Source of the DNA: Chitinophaga pinensis
GTDB lineage: Bacteria > Bacteroidota > Bacteroidia > Chitinophagales > Chitinophagaceae
DNA: 37,663 nucleotides
Direction: 5' to 3'
NCBI GenBank assembly: GCA_945870835.1
Contig: CAMBTV010000003.1
Location: 1 to 37,663 of the forward strand
Shown one piece after another: positions 1 to 10,593 of the stretch. Every line of letters starts with the position of its first letter. Positions within the stretch are counted from its first letter, which is position 1. A program made the position numbers and the translations under genes. The notes beneath the pieces were generated by a model. That model did not search any database. It was not told the origin of the DNA and saw nothing but the letters and a program-made list of their open reading frames with translations.

Positions 1-1091
1 TTTGCCCCTGTTATCAATGCCCTTAACTCCTCTGGATGATGGGCATAATCATCTATAAAAACTTGATGACCCGATTTTAAAATATATTCAAAGCGCCTCT
101 TAACGCCTTTAAAATCAGCTACCGCATTAATTATTTTATTATCCTCTACTCCAATGTGATGGGCAACAGCAATTGCTGCAATCATATTTTCAATATTGTG
201 CTTACCCCCCATATTTAAAACTACTCCCTTCAAAATCCAATTACCTGCATCGGAATCATTGAATTCAACATCAAACTGGTAACTACCATTATGGATAACT
301 ATATTGGTTGCAAAAACATTAGCCTTTCTATCTGTTACATGATAGGTTAACATGTGATCAGCAGATAAATCAGACGCTCTATTTAATCCATATTTACTAA
401 TTAACAAACCGCCTGGTTTAACTTTTTTTGAAAATTCAATAAACGCCTCCTCCATATTTTCGGCTGTCCCATATATATCCAAATGATCTGCATCCATTGA
501 ACTAATGATGGCTATATCTGGACTTAATTTCAAAAAACTTCTATCATATTCATCCGCTTCTACTACACAAACATTTTTACTATTACTCCAAAAATTAGTA
601 GCATAATTAACTGAAATGCCCCCCAGAAATGCATTGCAGCCATACTGACTATGACGAAGAATATGTCCAACCATAGTACTGGTAGTAGTTTTACCATGTG
701 TACCTGCAATACAGATATTGAATGCTGTATTGGTAATAGCACCTAAAACATCACTACGCTTAACAACCGTATAATTATTTTGCTGATAAAAATTTAAAGC
801 AATACTATCTTTAGGGACGGCCGGTGTATAAATGACTAGCTGCGCATATTTATCAATACATTCAATCTTATCTTCATAATAAATACTGATACCCTCAGCA
901 GAAAGTTGTCTCGTAAGAACAGTTTCTGTTTTATCATATCCACTTACCTTGACACCCTGTGATTGAAAATATCTTGCAATTGCACTCATACCAATTCCTC
1001 CGATGCCGAGAAAATATACTTTAGGTTCGCTTCCTTCCGCAAGGGGAGAAGGTGCTCCTAAAAATGACAACAATTGGTTAAATACTTTCAT
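1..1091 (-). CDS. murC: UDP-N-acetylmuramate--L-alanine ligase MurC (3' end truncated by window edge)
   Basis: Manual minus-strand translation from ATG at 1091: MKVFNQLLSFLGAP...VYFLGIGGIGMSAIARYFQSQG...AGTHGKTTTSTMVGHILRHSQYGCNAFLGG...; runs off the window start, so it is absent from the ORF track. Next to murG. Confidence 0.95.
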   Translation of the reverse strand, partial: MKVFNQLLSFLGAPSPLAEGSEPKVYFLGIGGIGMSAIARYFQSQGVKVSGYDKTETVLTRQLSAEGISIYYEDKIECIDKYAQLVIYTPAVPKDSIALNFYQQNNYTVVKRSDVLGAITNTAFNICIAGTHGKTTTSTMVGHILRHSQYGCNAFLGGISVNYATNFWSNSKNVCVVEADEYDRSFLKLSPDIAIISSMDADHLDIYGTAENMEEAFIEFSKKVKPGGLLISKYGLNRASDLSADHMLTYHVTDRKANVFATNIVIHNGSYQFDVEFNDSDAGNWILKGVVLNMGGKHNIENMIAAIAVAHHIGVEDNKIINAVADFKGVKRRFEYILKSGHQVFIDDYAHHPEELRALITGA

Positions 1092-1111
1092 CGATTCGTT
1101 TAATAAATTTT

Positions 1112-2266
1112 TTATTTTTCTCTCTTCTCAAGAGCGTTTAAAATTTCCTTAGCAATCACTTCATCTGCATTTTTTACCGCTAACCCGCTAATATTTTCCT
1201 TTAATTCTTGTTGCTTTTTTTCATTTTTCGAAAGATCAATCACCGATAATACCAATTGATCTAAAGCTGCTGAGTCATTGATCATCATTGCTGCATTTTT
1301 ATCAACTAATCTTTGTGCATTCACTGTTTGATGGTCTTCAGCCGCAAAAGGAAAGGGAACCAATACTGCAGGCTTTTTCATGACCGCTAATTCAGCAATT
1401 GACATTGCACCACTTCTACTAATTACAATATCTGCTGCACCATAGGCATTTTCCATTTGAGTAATAAAATCATTTACCCAAATATTCGACTTTCCCCCAG
1501 CTACCTCTCTAGCTTTTTCTAAATAGGATTTTCCAGTTTGCCAAATCAATTGTAAATCATTTTTATTAAATTCATTGATCCCTGCAGCCAAAGCTTCATT
1601 GATATTTTTGGCACCCAAACTTCCTCCAATTGCAAGCACTGTTTTTTTATTAGGATCTAGTCCAAAAAATAATATCGCCTCTTCTCTCGACAGCTTACTA
1701 TTCACAATATTTTCTCTTACCGGATTGCCTGTTTGGATAATTTTATTGGAAGGGAAAAATTTATCCATACCGTCAATTGCAACAAAAATCTTAGTAGCTT
1801 TTTTAGCTAACATTTTATTCGATTTCCCAGCGTAAGAATTACTTTCATGAATAAAAGTATCTATCCCTTTTGCTTGAGCATAGCGAAGAACAGGAAAACT
1901 AGAATATCCTCCTACACCTATAACAGCAGTTGGCTTGAACGATTTAAAAATATTACTAACTTGAAAAAAACTCTTCAACAACTTAAACGGTAATCCAATA
2001 TTTTTTATCAAAGAGCTTCTATTAAATCCTGCAATTGTTAATCCTTCGATACGAAATCCTGCTAATGGCACTTTTTCCATTTCCATTTTTCCCGACGCAC
2101 CCACAAACAAAATTTGGGCTTTCGGCTGCAATTTGACAATAGCATTGGCAATAGCAATAGCAGGGAAAATATGTCCGCCAGTACCACCACCTGCAATAAT
2201 AATGCGGGCAATTCGACTTCCAAAAGAAGAAAATCCTAAAATACTATCGTCTATTGTATCATTCAT
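1112..2266 (-). CDS. murG: UDP-GlcNAc--undecaprenyl-pyrophosphoryl-MurNAc-pentapeptide transferase MurG
   Basis: IIAGGGTGGHIFPAIAIANA motif and GGSLGAKNINEAL; dcw synteny. Confidence 0.97.
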   Translation of the reverse strand: MNDTIDDSILGFSSFGSRIARIIIAGGGTGGHIFPAIAIANAIVKLQPKAQILFVGASGKMEMEKVPLAGFRIEGLTIAGFNRSSLIKNIGLPFKLLKSFFQVSNIFKSFKPTAVIGVGGYSSFPVLRYAQAKGIDTFIHESNSYAGKSNKMLAKKATKIFVAIDGMDKFFPSNKIIQTGNPVRENIVNSKLSREEAILFFGLDPNKKTVLAIGGSLGAKNINEALAAGINEFNKNDLQLIWQTGKSYLEKAREVAGGKSNIWVNDFITQMENAYGAADIVISRSGAMSIAELAVMKKPAVLVPFPFAAEDHQTVNAQRLVDKNAAMMINDSAALDQLVLSVIDLSKNEKKQQELKENISGLAVKNADEVIAKEILNALEKREK

Positions 2267-2350
2267 TGGTATTATAAAATCAATTATTTCTTAACGTATT
2301 TTTTAATTTATTGATGTTAGATAATAAGTCCAAACTCCTTTAAAATTTGT

Positions 2351-3688
2351 TTATACTTCTTGTTTATCAATTGCAAGTGAGGCATAGCTTTCCTGCTGTT
2401 CTACATTTCGAGCAACACTTAAAATAATTCCAATAGACAAACAAGTAAAAAGAAAACTACTCCCTCCCATACTCACTAACGGTAAGGTAACTCCTGTATT
2501 AGGGAACACATTTACATTTACACCCATATTGGCAAATGCCTGAATCACTAAGGTAAAACTCAAAGCCAACGCAAGGAAAGCCCCAAATGCAAATGGACAT
2601 TTTCTATATAACCTAATACACCGGTACAAAAACAATAAATAAATAAAAACAATAAATGCCCCTCCCAACAAGCCGTATTCTTCTAGTATGATAGCGAAAA
2701 TAAAATCACTGTAGGAGTGAGGTAAAAAATTTCGAGCATTGCTATTACCTGGTCCTCTTCCAAACCAACCTCCACTCGCAATTGCAATTTTAGCTTGATT
2801 GATTTGGTAGGTCTTTTCACCGCCATCCCCTTTGCCACTGTAAATAAAAGTTTGAATCCGACTTATCCAAGTAGGAACTCTACCATAAGAAAATATTGCC
2901 GGCAAATCTTTTGATTTCCCCTCCACCTTGTCATAATATTTAACCGATACCATTAACAGAATTAGAATTGGAATTAGTGCGATAGAAATAGTTAATAAAA
3001 TATGTTTGGTATTGACACGACCAATGAACATTAGCATAAAGCTTGTTCCAGCAACTAATACAGCAGTAGATAAATTAGCAGGAGCAATTAAAATACATAT
3101 GATAAGAATAGGAATAATAATAGGTAAAAATCCCTTTTTAAAATCTTTAATTACCGTTTGTTTTCTACTCAATTGTCTACTCAAATACATGAACAGTGCT
3201 AACTTAGCAAGGTCAGATGTTTGAAAAGTTTGATTAATGACAGGTAGTTTAATCCACCGACTACCTTCATTCAAAGTAGTGCCAAAAAAATAGGTATAGA
3301 TTAATAAAGGAATAGAAATTAAAAACAATATTTTGGCCACCCGAGAATAGAAGGTGTAATTGACCCTATGCGCAAAATAAATAAATATTACTCCTGAAAT
3401 AATTAAAGCAAATTGTTTGAAAAGATAGCTTTCAGTACTCTTACTGTATTTGTAAGCCAATGAACCTGTACTACTATATACCACCAACAAACTTATCAAC
3501 GAAAGAATTACTACAATAGCCCATATCACTCGATCTCCACTCGTCTTTTGTACAAGAGTTCCACCCATCCCTTCAACCCCTCTCATAGAAGTATTAAAAA
3601 CTCCATCTTGGATTGGTGGAATTCCAAATAATTTTTTTAATATAGATTTTTGCTCTGTCATATATTTTCTCCCACTGGTTGGAGACAA
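2351..3688 (-). CDS. ftsW: Peptidoglycan glycosyltransferase FtsW (SEDS family)
   Basis: Polytopic; PNTGVTLPLVSMGGSSFLFTCLSIGIILSVARN SEDS signature; true start may be the internal MTEQKS. Confidence 0.95.
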   Translation of the reverse strand: MSPTSGRKYMTEQKSILKKLFGIPPIQDGVFNTSMRGVEGMGGTLVQKTSGDRVIWAIVVILSLISLLVVYSSTGSLAYKYSKSTESYLFKQFALIISGVIFIYFAHRVNYTFYSRVAKILFLISIPLLIYTYFFGTTLNEGSRWIKLPVINQTFQTSDLAKLALFMYLSRQLSRKQTVIKDFKKGFLPIIIPILIICILIAPANLSTAVLVAGTSFMLMFIGRVNTKHILLTISIALIPILILLMVSVKYYDKVEGKSKDLPAIFSYGRVPTWISRIQTFIYSGKGDGGEKTYQINQAKIAIASGGWFGRGPGNSNARNFLPHSYSDFIFAIILEEYGLLGGAFIVFIYLLFLYRCIRLYRKCPFAFGAFLALALSFTLVIQAFANMGVNVNVFPNTGVTLPLVSMGGSSFLFTCLSIGIILSVARNVEQQESYASLAIDKQEV

Positions 3689-3740
3689 GTTGAATATTTT
3701 AATTTTTTATTCTTACCCAAGAAAATCGAATTGTATTTTC

Positions 3741-5081
3741 TTATAAATTTTTTACTGCACTTTTAAATTGATTCCCCCTATCCTCGTAATTTTTAAAAAG
3801 ATCAAAACTTGCACAGGCAGGGCTAAGTAAAACAACATCTCCTTTGTCTGAAAAATGAAATGCTGCTTTTACAGCCTCCTCAGCAGTACTTGCATTCACA
3901 ATTAATGAAACAAAGGCTCCGAAAGCTTCATGTATTTTACGGTTATCAATACCCATACAAACAATGGCTTTTACCTTCTCTTTAATGAGTTCATTCAAAA
4001 GCGAGTAGTCGTTGCCTTTATCTACACCACCCAAAATCAGAATGGTTGGCTCATTAATACTTTCCAATGCAAACCAAGTGCTATTTACATTAGTTGCTTT
4101 TGAATCATTGATAAACTGAACTCCTTTTATTTTAGCCACTGGCTCCATTCGGTGTTCTAAACTTTGAAAAGTTTGTAGGGACTCCCTTATAATTTCCTTC
4201 TTAATACCCACCGCCGTAGCACCTAAACTTGCAGCCATGCTATTGTATTGGTTGTGTTTTCCTTTCAAAGCAAAATCTTCTATGCTCATATGCATTTCCT
4301 CCGCTTTCCATTTTAAATGCATCTGAGCGTTTGTCAGGTACGCACCCTGTGGTAGTTCTTTACTCATTGTAATGGGATATAAAGTTGATTTAATGGGATA
4401 TTTATTAATATTTTGATTGGTAACTATATCATCTAAATTGAAAATGAAAACATCATTGATCTGCTGATTTTCTGCCACTCTAAACTTACTATCTATATAA
4501 TTTTGCATTTTGTAATCGTACCTATCTAAATGATCTTCAGTGATATTGGTAAGTATTGCCACATCTGGACGAAAAGTTTTAATGTCATCTAATTGAAAAG
4601 AGCTAACCTCTATCACATACAGAGATTTAGGATCCAGCGCTAATTGTCTTGCAAAAGAATATCCGATATTACCAACCAATGCACAATCAATTCCTGCATG
4701 CTTACAAATATGCCATGTAAGTGCTGTGGTAGTGGTTTTCCCATTACTACCCGTTATAGCAATTATTTTACTATCTCCCTTATATCTAAAGGCAAATTCT
4801 ATTTCACTAATAATCGTAATCCCCTTTTGTCTTATTTTTTTTACCAACTCATTTTTCTCTGGTATTCCTGGACTTTTCATTACTTCATCTGCTTCAAGAA
4901 TTTTTTCTTCCGCATGTCCCATTTCTTCAAAGTCGATTCCATTGATTTGTAATTCATTTTTATAATCCTCCTTAATTTTTCCACCATCACTTACAAATAC
5001 TTGATACCCTTGCTGAATAGCCAATAGAGCAGTTCCAACACCGCTTTCACCTGCTCCTAATATGACTAACTTTTTCTTCAT
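3741..5081 (-). CDS. murD: UDP-N-acetylmuramoylalanine--D-glutamate ligase MurD
   Basis: ITGSNGKTTTTALTWHICKHAG Mur ligase ATP-binding motif; FINDSKATN; dcw synteny. Confidence 0.97.
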   Translation of the reverse strand: MKKKLVILGAGESGVGTALLAIQQGYQVFVSDGGKIKEDYKNELQINGIDFEEMGHAEEKILEADEVMKSPGIPEKNELVKKIRQKGITIISEIEFAFRYKGDSKIIAITGSNGKTTTTALTWHICKHAGIDCALVGNIGYSFARQLALDPKSLYVIEVSSFQLDDIKTFRPDVAILTNITEDHLDRYDYKMQNYIDSKFRVAENQQINDVFIFNLDDIVTNQNINKYPIKSTLYPITMSKELPQGAYLTNAQMHLKWKAEEMHMSIEDFALKGKHNQYNSMAASLGATAVGIKKEIIRESLQTFQSLEHRMEPVAKIKGVQFINDSKATNVNSTWFALESINEPTILILGGVDKGNDYSLLNELIKEKVKAIVCMGIDNRKIHEAFGAFVSLIVNASTAEEAVKAAFHFSDKGDVVLLSPACASFDLFKNYEDRGNQFKSAVKNL

Positions 5082-5108
5082 TTTTTTTATATCCGATGTC
5101 TATATTTT

Positions 5109-6425
5109 TTATCTCAATTTCAATGTAACTATCGCTATTACTACACATAAAATAGTTACAATCCAAAATCGAACAGCAATCTTACTTTCATGATACCCTA
5201 ATTTTTGATAATGATGATGGAGCGGACTCATTAAAAAAACTCTTCTACCCTCGCCATACTTTCGCTTGGTATATTTAAAATATCCCACCTGAATCATCAC
5301 ACTTAAATTTTCTACTAAAAAAACACCGCAAAAAATCGGAATCAACAATTCTTTACGAACAATAATTGCCAATGCAGCAATGATTCCACCTAAAGCAAGG
5401 CTACCAGTATCTCCCATGAAAACTTGGGCAGGATAAGAATTGTACCAAAGAAAACCGATACATGCGCCTACAAAAGCTGCGATAAAAATTGACAGTTCAC
5501 CTAAATTGGGGATGTACATTATATTGAGGTATTCAGCAAACTTTATGTTACCACTTACATAAGCAAAAATTCCTAGACTAATTCCAATAATAGCACTAAC
5601 CCCTGTAGCTAATCCGTCTAAACCATCCGTTATATTGGCACCATTACTCACCGCAGTGACTATAAATATTACAATAATGATATAAAGCAAATAGGTGTAA
5701 TCTTGTAAATTTTTAGGCAATAATTTGGCATAATTAAATTCGTGTGTTTTCACAAAAGGAATGGTAGTGATGGGTGATTTCACTTTTACAAAAAGATGTT
5801 TTCTTCCATCAATATTTACTACATTGAAACTGTCACTCATTAATTTTTCACCTGGTCTTAAAACAGAATCTTTCACTAACGAAAAATCAGGATTATAAAC
5901 CTCTCTTTGCACCACTACGCTTTGGGTAAAATATAGAGTAGCACCCACTATGATCCCCAACATTACTTGACCAAATATTTTAAATCTTCCAGCCAATCCA
6001 TCACTATTGCTTTTTTTGTAATCAACTCCCTTAGCAAGTGCTAGACGCTTTGAACGAATTTTTAAATAATCATCAATAAAACCAATCGTACCCAACCAAA
6101 CAGTACAAAGTAGCATCAAACGGATGTATACCTTGTCGAGATTTGCCAACAATAAAGTAGGTATTAAAATAGCCAATAGGATAATAATTCCACCCATTGT
6201 AGGAGTTCCTTTCTTTTGCTGTTCTCCCTCCAAACCCAATTCTCTGACACTTTCTCCCAATTGCTTTTTTTGAAGAAACGCAATTAACTTTTTACCATAT
6301 ACAGTCGTGATGAATAAACTCAAAATAACAGCAAGCATCACACGAAAAGTGATAAAGTCAAATAATTTACTTCCAGGAAATTTATATCCTGATTCGGTAA
6401 GCCAATGAAATAAATGATACAGCAT
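5109..6425 (-). CDS. mraY: Phospho-N-acetylmuramoyl-pentapeptide-transferase MraY
   Basis: [39 protein letters not shown] motifs; polytopic. Confidence 0.97.
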   Translation of the reverse strand: MLYHLFHWLTESGYKFPGSKLFDFITFRVMLAVILSLFITTVYGKKLIAFLQKKQLGESVRELGLEGEQQKKGTPTMGGIIILLAILIPTLLLANLDKVYIRLMLLCTVWLGTIGFIDDYLKIRSKRLALAKGVDYKKSNSDGLAGRFKIFGQVMLGIIVGATLYFTQSVVVQREVYNPDFSLVKDSVLRPGEKLMSDSFNVVNIDGRKHLFVKVKSPITTIPFVKTHEFNYAKLLPKNLQDYTYLLYIIIVIFIVTAVSNGANITDGLDGLATGVSAIIGISLGIFAYVSGNIKFAEYLNIMYIPNLGELSIFIAAFVGACIGFLWYNSYPAQVFMGDTGSLALGGIIAALAIIVRKELLIPIFCGVFLVENLSVMIQVGYFKYTKRKYGEGRRVFLMSPLHHHYQKLGYHESKIAVRFWIVTILCVVIAIVTLKLR

Positions 6426-6506
6426 ATTTTTAAATTTGCCTTTTACTGCTTTTTTAATTTATAATATATCCTTACACACAACTTGAATACTCACCAGCTA
6501 ACTTGG

Positions 6507-7970
6507 CTATTTCTCCATCAATTCAAACATTTCATTCAAGAGTTGCTTGTCATCAAAATCGTATTTTACTTCTTTTATCTCCTGGTATTTTTCATGACCT
6601 TTTCCTGCTACCAAAATGATGTCTTCTTTTAATGCTAGTCTTACCGCTGTCTTAATAGCTTCTTTCCTATCAGCGATGGTGATGTATTTTTTTCTAGCTA
6701 CTACATTAACGCCTAGTTCCATTTCATGTAATATTTCAAGAGGATCTTCACTTCTCGGATTATCAGAAGTAAAGATTACTTGATCACTATATTCACATGC
6801 TACGGCCGCCATTATTGGACGCTTGGTTTTGTCCCTATCGCCACCGCATCCTACCACCGTTATAATTCGAACATTACCTTGACGTAATTTTTTTATCGTT
6901 GCCAATACATTCAACAATGCATCTGGCGTGTGTGCATAATCAATGATGCCAATTATTTTATCTCGGCTACTTACCATATAATCAAATCTTCCCTCTGCGC
7001 CATCTAAACTGCTCAATAATTGTAAAACCAAATTTTTATCTTGGCCCAAACAAATTGCAGCTTCAAATACGGCTAATAAATTATAAGCATTGAACTCACC
7101 AATCATTCTAAAGTAAACGTCTATATCATTTACTACCATATGTAAACCAGTAAGACTATTGTCAAGAATCTTTCCTTTACAATCAGCCATTGTTGTAAGA
7201 CTATAATAATATTTCTTCGCTATTGTATTCTGCAGCATTACTCTACCTCTTTTATCATCCGCATTACTAATAGCAAATGCAGTAGAAGGAAGTCCATCAA
7301 ACCAAGATTTTTTTACGCTGATATATTCATCAAAAGTGATATGATAATCAAGATGATCGTGACTGATGTTGCTAAATAGTGCTCCAGTAAATTGCAATCC
7401 TGAAATACGATGCTGATGAATTGCGTGACTACTACATTCAATGAAAACGTATTTACATCCTGCATCTACCATTTTACGCAACAAAGAATTCAAACTAATC
7501 GCATCTGGAGTAGTATGAGTAGAAACTAAAATGGTATCGCCAATTTGATTTTGAATAGTACTGATCAAACCACATTCATTCCCTAATGCAGTAAATAATT
7601 TCCATAAAAGAGTAACAATAGTGGTTTTGCCATTGGTACCCGTAACGCCCACCAACTTAATTTTTTCAGAAGGTGCACCGTAAAAATTATGACTTAAAAA
7701 ACCAACCGCAACTGCACTATTTTCAACCTGAACATAAGTTACCTTTTCACTTACCTCAATCGGAAGTACCTCACACAGAATCGCTTTTGCACCATTTTTA
7801 ATTGCTATATCAATAAACTGATGTCCATCATTAACACTACCCTTGATTGCTATAAAACAACTAGCGTTACCCACTTTTCGCGAATCGATTTGCAAATCAT
7901 TCACTTCGACATTAGTATTACCCAATACCGCTCTAATGCTAACTTTATATAGTAGGTCTGCTAAAATCAA
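6507..7970 (-). CDS. murE: UDP-N-acetylmuramoyl-L-alanyl-D-glutamate--diaminopimelate ligase MurE
   Basis: GVTGTNGKTTIVTLLWKLF; TSDNPRSEDP signature; start overlaps the ftsI stop by 4 bp (7967-7970). Confidence 0.96.
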   Translation of the reverse strand: MILADLLYKVSIRAVLGNTNVEVNDLQIDSRKVGNASCFIAIKGSVNDGHQFIDIAIKNGAKAILCEVLPIEVSEKVTYVQVENSAVAVGFLSHNFYGAPSEKIKLVGVTGTNGKTTIVTLLWKLFTALGNECGLISTIQNQIGDTILVSTHTTPDAISLNSLLRKMVDAGCKYVFIECSSHAIHQHRISGLQFTGALFSNISHDHLDYHITFDEYISVKKSWFDGLPSTAFAISNADDKRGRVMLQNTIAKKYYYSLTTMADCKGKILDNSLTGLHMVVNDIDVYFRMIGEFNAYNLLAVFEAAICLGQDKNLVLQLLSSLDGAEGRFDYMVSSRDKIIGIIDYAHTPDALLNVLATIKKLRQGNVRIITVVGCGGDRDKTKRPIMAAVACEYSDQVIFTSDNPRSEDPLEILHEMELGVNVVARKKYITIADRKEAIKTAVRLALKEDIILVAGKGHEKYQEIKEVKYDFDDKQLLNEMFELMEK

Positions 7971-10093
7971 TTTAAAAATAGTGTTACGGTTTGTCCTTTA
8001 ATAAATGATGCGCCTGCTTCTACGGATTGACTAAAAACTCTTCCTCTTCCAGTAGCCATTACTTTTAACCCCTTGTTTTCCATTAAGTATACAGCATCCT
8101 TCAAGCCCATGCCAACCACACTAGGAATAACTAAAGCAGCAGTTGTAGCAGCTTCAGGTAAATTAAGAACTGTTGCATTGTCTCTCATTTGCATTGTTCT
8201 CCAGTATCCTCCAAGAGCTGAATCTACAAAGGGTAAATTCAGTTGTCTAAAAATGGAATTCAATTCATTCTTCATACCATAATAACGGTATTGCAAAGTA
8301 TCGGGAGTTAGACTTCTTTTAAATTTTTGATTGCTTAAATAACGAGCATAAATCTTATCACTTATTTGCTTGAACACTTTTCCAGAAACATCAGCACCGT
8401 ATATCAATTTTGATTTATTACTATTTTGAATAACTACAGCAATGGTATAAGCTGGCTTTTCTGATGGGAAATAACCCATGAAAGATGCTTGATAAATCTT
8501 ATTCCCTTTATTATAACCTTTGTTATCCAATGCAGTAACTGCTGTTCCAGTTTTTCCAGAAATAGAATAATTAGAATCATATAATACTTTATGGCCAGTT
8601 CCATGCACACTATCTACAACCGCTTTCAAGCAATCTTTTAATTGCGCAAGCGTTTCATCACTGCATATTTTATTTACCAACACTTTAGGCAAAATTCTTT
8701 TCACTTCTATGCCATACTGATTCACTGAATTAACCAAAAATGGTTGCATCATAGTTCCGTTATTAGCAACTGCATTGTATACCATCAGTAAGTGCAATGG
8801 AGTAAGTAGCTCCTCATATCCATGTGCCATATAAGGAATCGTAGTCTTTGACCAGCTTCTGTTTTTTGGACTTTTAATAGTAGGTCTAGCAGAGGCAGCT
8901 GTAATATCAATACCTGTTAAAGTATCCAATCGTAAATGATGTAAGTGAGATAAAAATTTTGAAGGGTCATTGTGATAATATTGATCGGCTAATTTTGCAA
9001 ATGCCACATTACTACTTGAATAAAATGCATCTTTAACAGTAATTGAACCTGCACCCAAATGCGCATCTTTTATTTTTAATCCGTAAAAAGATTTGGCACC
9101 GCCTTCACAATCCACAATAGTATTTTTAGTCACATACTTATCTTCTAGTAAACTTAATAAGGTAGCGAGTTTAAAAATAGACCCCGGCTCAGTAGCCTTA
9201 GCAATCCCATAATTTAAATCTTCTACATAAGTACCATTGGGTTGTTTTCCTAAGTTGGCGATTGCTTTAATCTTACCTGTAGCAGTTTCCATCACTATTA
9301 CAGTTCCATGTTCAGAATTATTGCCCACCATCATATTCATCAAAGCACTTTCGGCAATATCTTGAATGTAGGTATCCAAAGTGGTGATAATATCCTTTCC
9401 ATTTTCAGGCTCTACTTCTGCACCTTCTACCGGCATGTAGGCTCCAGCGATGTAACGCATCAGTCGCTGACCAGTTCTACCACGCAATAAACTATCGTAA
9501 CTCTGTTCAAGACCAACATTCAACTTTGCATTATCCCTCGATAAACCGATGGTTCTGCTAGCTAACAATGCATATGGATTGATTCGCTTATCGCGTGGAT
9601 CAATCATAAAACCACTTTTATTTCTTCCCAATTTTACCAAAGGAAATTCTCTTAACTGCTGATAATCCAGAAAAGAAATTTTCTTCTTCAGTGTATAATA
9701 GCGATCTATATTTTTGTAAGCCATTTGAAGTTCATTCAAATAGGCTCCCTTAGTTTTATCTTTAAAAAGATTGGCTAAACAACTACTCAAAGTGTCCGAA
9801 TATTGTCTAAAAAGTTTTCCTTTTTTTTCTCTTAAACCTTCCGCTCCAAAGTCTATGTACACATCAAAAATTGGAATAGAAGTACTTAACATATTTCCAT
9901 CTTCACTAAAAATAGTTCCCCTCTCTGCTACTAGTGGTACATATTTTAAATGCAAACTATCACCCATACTTTTCCAATAGGCTCCTTGAACCTGTTGTAA
10001 GAAAAAAGCTCTTCCCAATACAACTGCGCCCAGCAATATGATCCCTATAAAACAGAGATATACTCGCCACAATATGTCTTTTTTAATATCCAA
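7967..10093 (-). CDS. ftsI: Penicillin-binding protein 3/FtsI-type transpeptidase with C-terminal PASTA domain
   Basis: SxxK in GSIFKLATLL, SSN in YSSSNVAFAKLA, KTG in ISGKTGTAVT; C-terminal PSVVGMGLKDAVYLMENKGLKV...VEAGASFIKGQTVTLFL PASTA-like. Confidence 0.95.
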   Translation of the reverse strand: MDIKKDILWRVYLCFIGIILLGAVVLGRAFFLQQVQGAYWKSMGDSLHLKYVPLVAERGTIFSEDGNMLSTSIPIFDVYIDFGAEGLREKKGKLFRQYSDTLSSCLANLFKDKTKGAYLNELQMAYKNIDRYYTLKKKISFLDYQQLREFPLVKLGRNKSGFMIDPRDKRINPYALLASRTIGLSRDNAKLNVGLEQSYDSLLRGRTGQRLMRYIAGAYMPVEGAEVEPENGKDIITTLDTYIQDIAESALMNMMVGNNSEHGTVIVMETATGKIKAIANLGKQPNGTYVEDLNYGIAKATEPGSIFKLATLLSLLEDKYVTKNTIVDCEGGAKSFYGLKIKDAHLGAGSITVKDAFYSSSNVAFAKLADQYYHNDPSKFLSHLHHLRLDTLTGIDITAASARPTIKSPKNRSWSKTTIPYMAHGYEELLTPLHLLMVYNAVANNGTMMQPFLVNSVNQYGIEVKRILPKVLVNKICSDETLAQLKDCLKAVVDSVHGTGHKVLYDSNYSISGKTGTAVTALDNKGYNKGNKIYQASFMGYFPSEKPAYTIAVVIQNSNKSKLIYGADVSGKVFKQISDKIYARYLSNQKFKRSLTPDTLQYRYYGMKNELNSIFRQLNLPFVDSALGGYWRTMQMRDNATVLNLPEAATTAALVIPSVVGMGLKDAVYLMENKGLKVMATGRGRVFSQSVEAGASFIKGQTVTLFLN

Positions 10094-10188
10094 TGCCTTT
10101 GTCTTTTTAGTTCGATTATTATTTTAAAATACTTTTTGAATTTTACTTTAACGTCAATTATTTTATTTAAAAAAATCCACTGCAACTA

Positions 10189-10536
10189 TTACTTTTCAGG
10201 TGTATTCTGCAACAAAACAACGGGAGCAGATGTCATTTCTTTTAAGCCCATCGGTTCTACCGCTTTTATTAATTCACTCGCTTTACTTCTAAAAATAACC
10301 TCGCTCTTAACAGTTTTATATTCGTATTCTAATTCCTTAATATGCTTTTCAGTTTCCCCCATCCTTCTGATTAATTTATCGGAATGATGACCATTGTAGA
10401 TATACAACACCGCCAAAACAGCCAAGAAAAGAAAGAAGGGAATATTCTTAACCACCCACTTGTGACTTAAAATAATTTTCCAATCCCTTTTTGCAGCAAT
10501 CGGTTCTTCTTTTTGTATAAACTTATCTTCAAACAT
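10189..10536 (-). CDS. FtsL-like small division protein
   Basis: 115 aa, one TM helix (IPFFLFLAVLAVLYIYNG) followed by coiled coil, between rsmH and ftsI where Bacteroidota FtsL-like proteins occur. Confidence 0.8.
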   Translation of the reverse strand: MFEDKFIQKEEPIAAKRDWKIILSHKWVVKNIPFFLFLAVLAVLYIYNGHHSDKLIRRMGETEKHIKELEYEYKTVKSEVIFRSKASELIKAVEPMGLKEMTSAPVVLLQNTPEK

Positions 10537-10593
10537 TTTTATTACCTATTAATCACTTGATTCTAATTGTTTCTTGAACCATTGATATAGTGA

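Noticed and set aside
4644-4965. Two overlapping plus-strand ORFs (102 and 79 aa) antisense to murD
   Set aside because: Overlap each other in different frames and lie inside murD; shadow ORFs.
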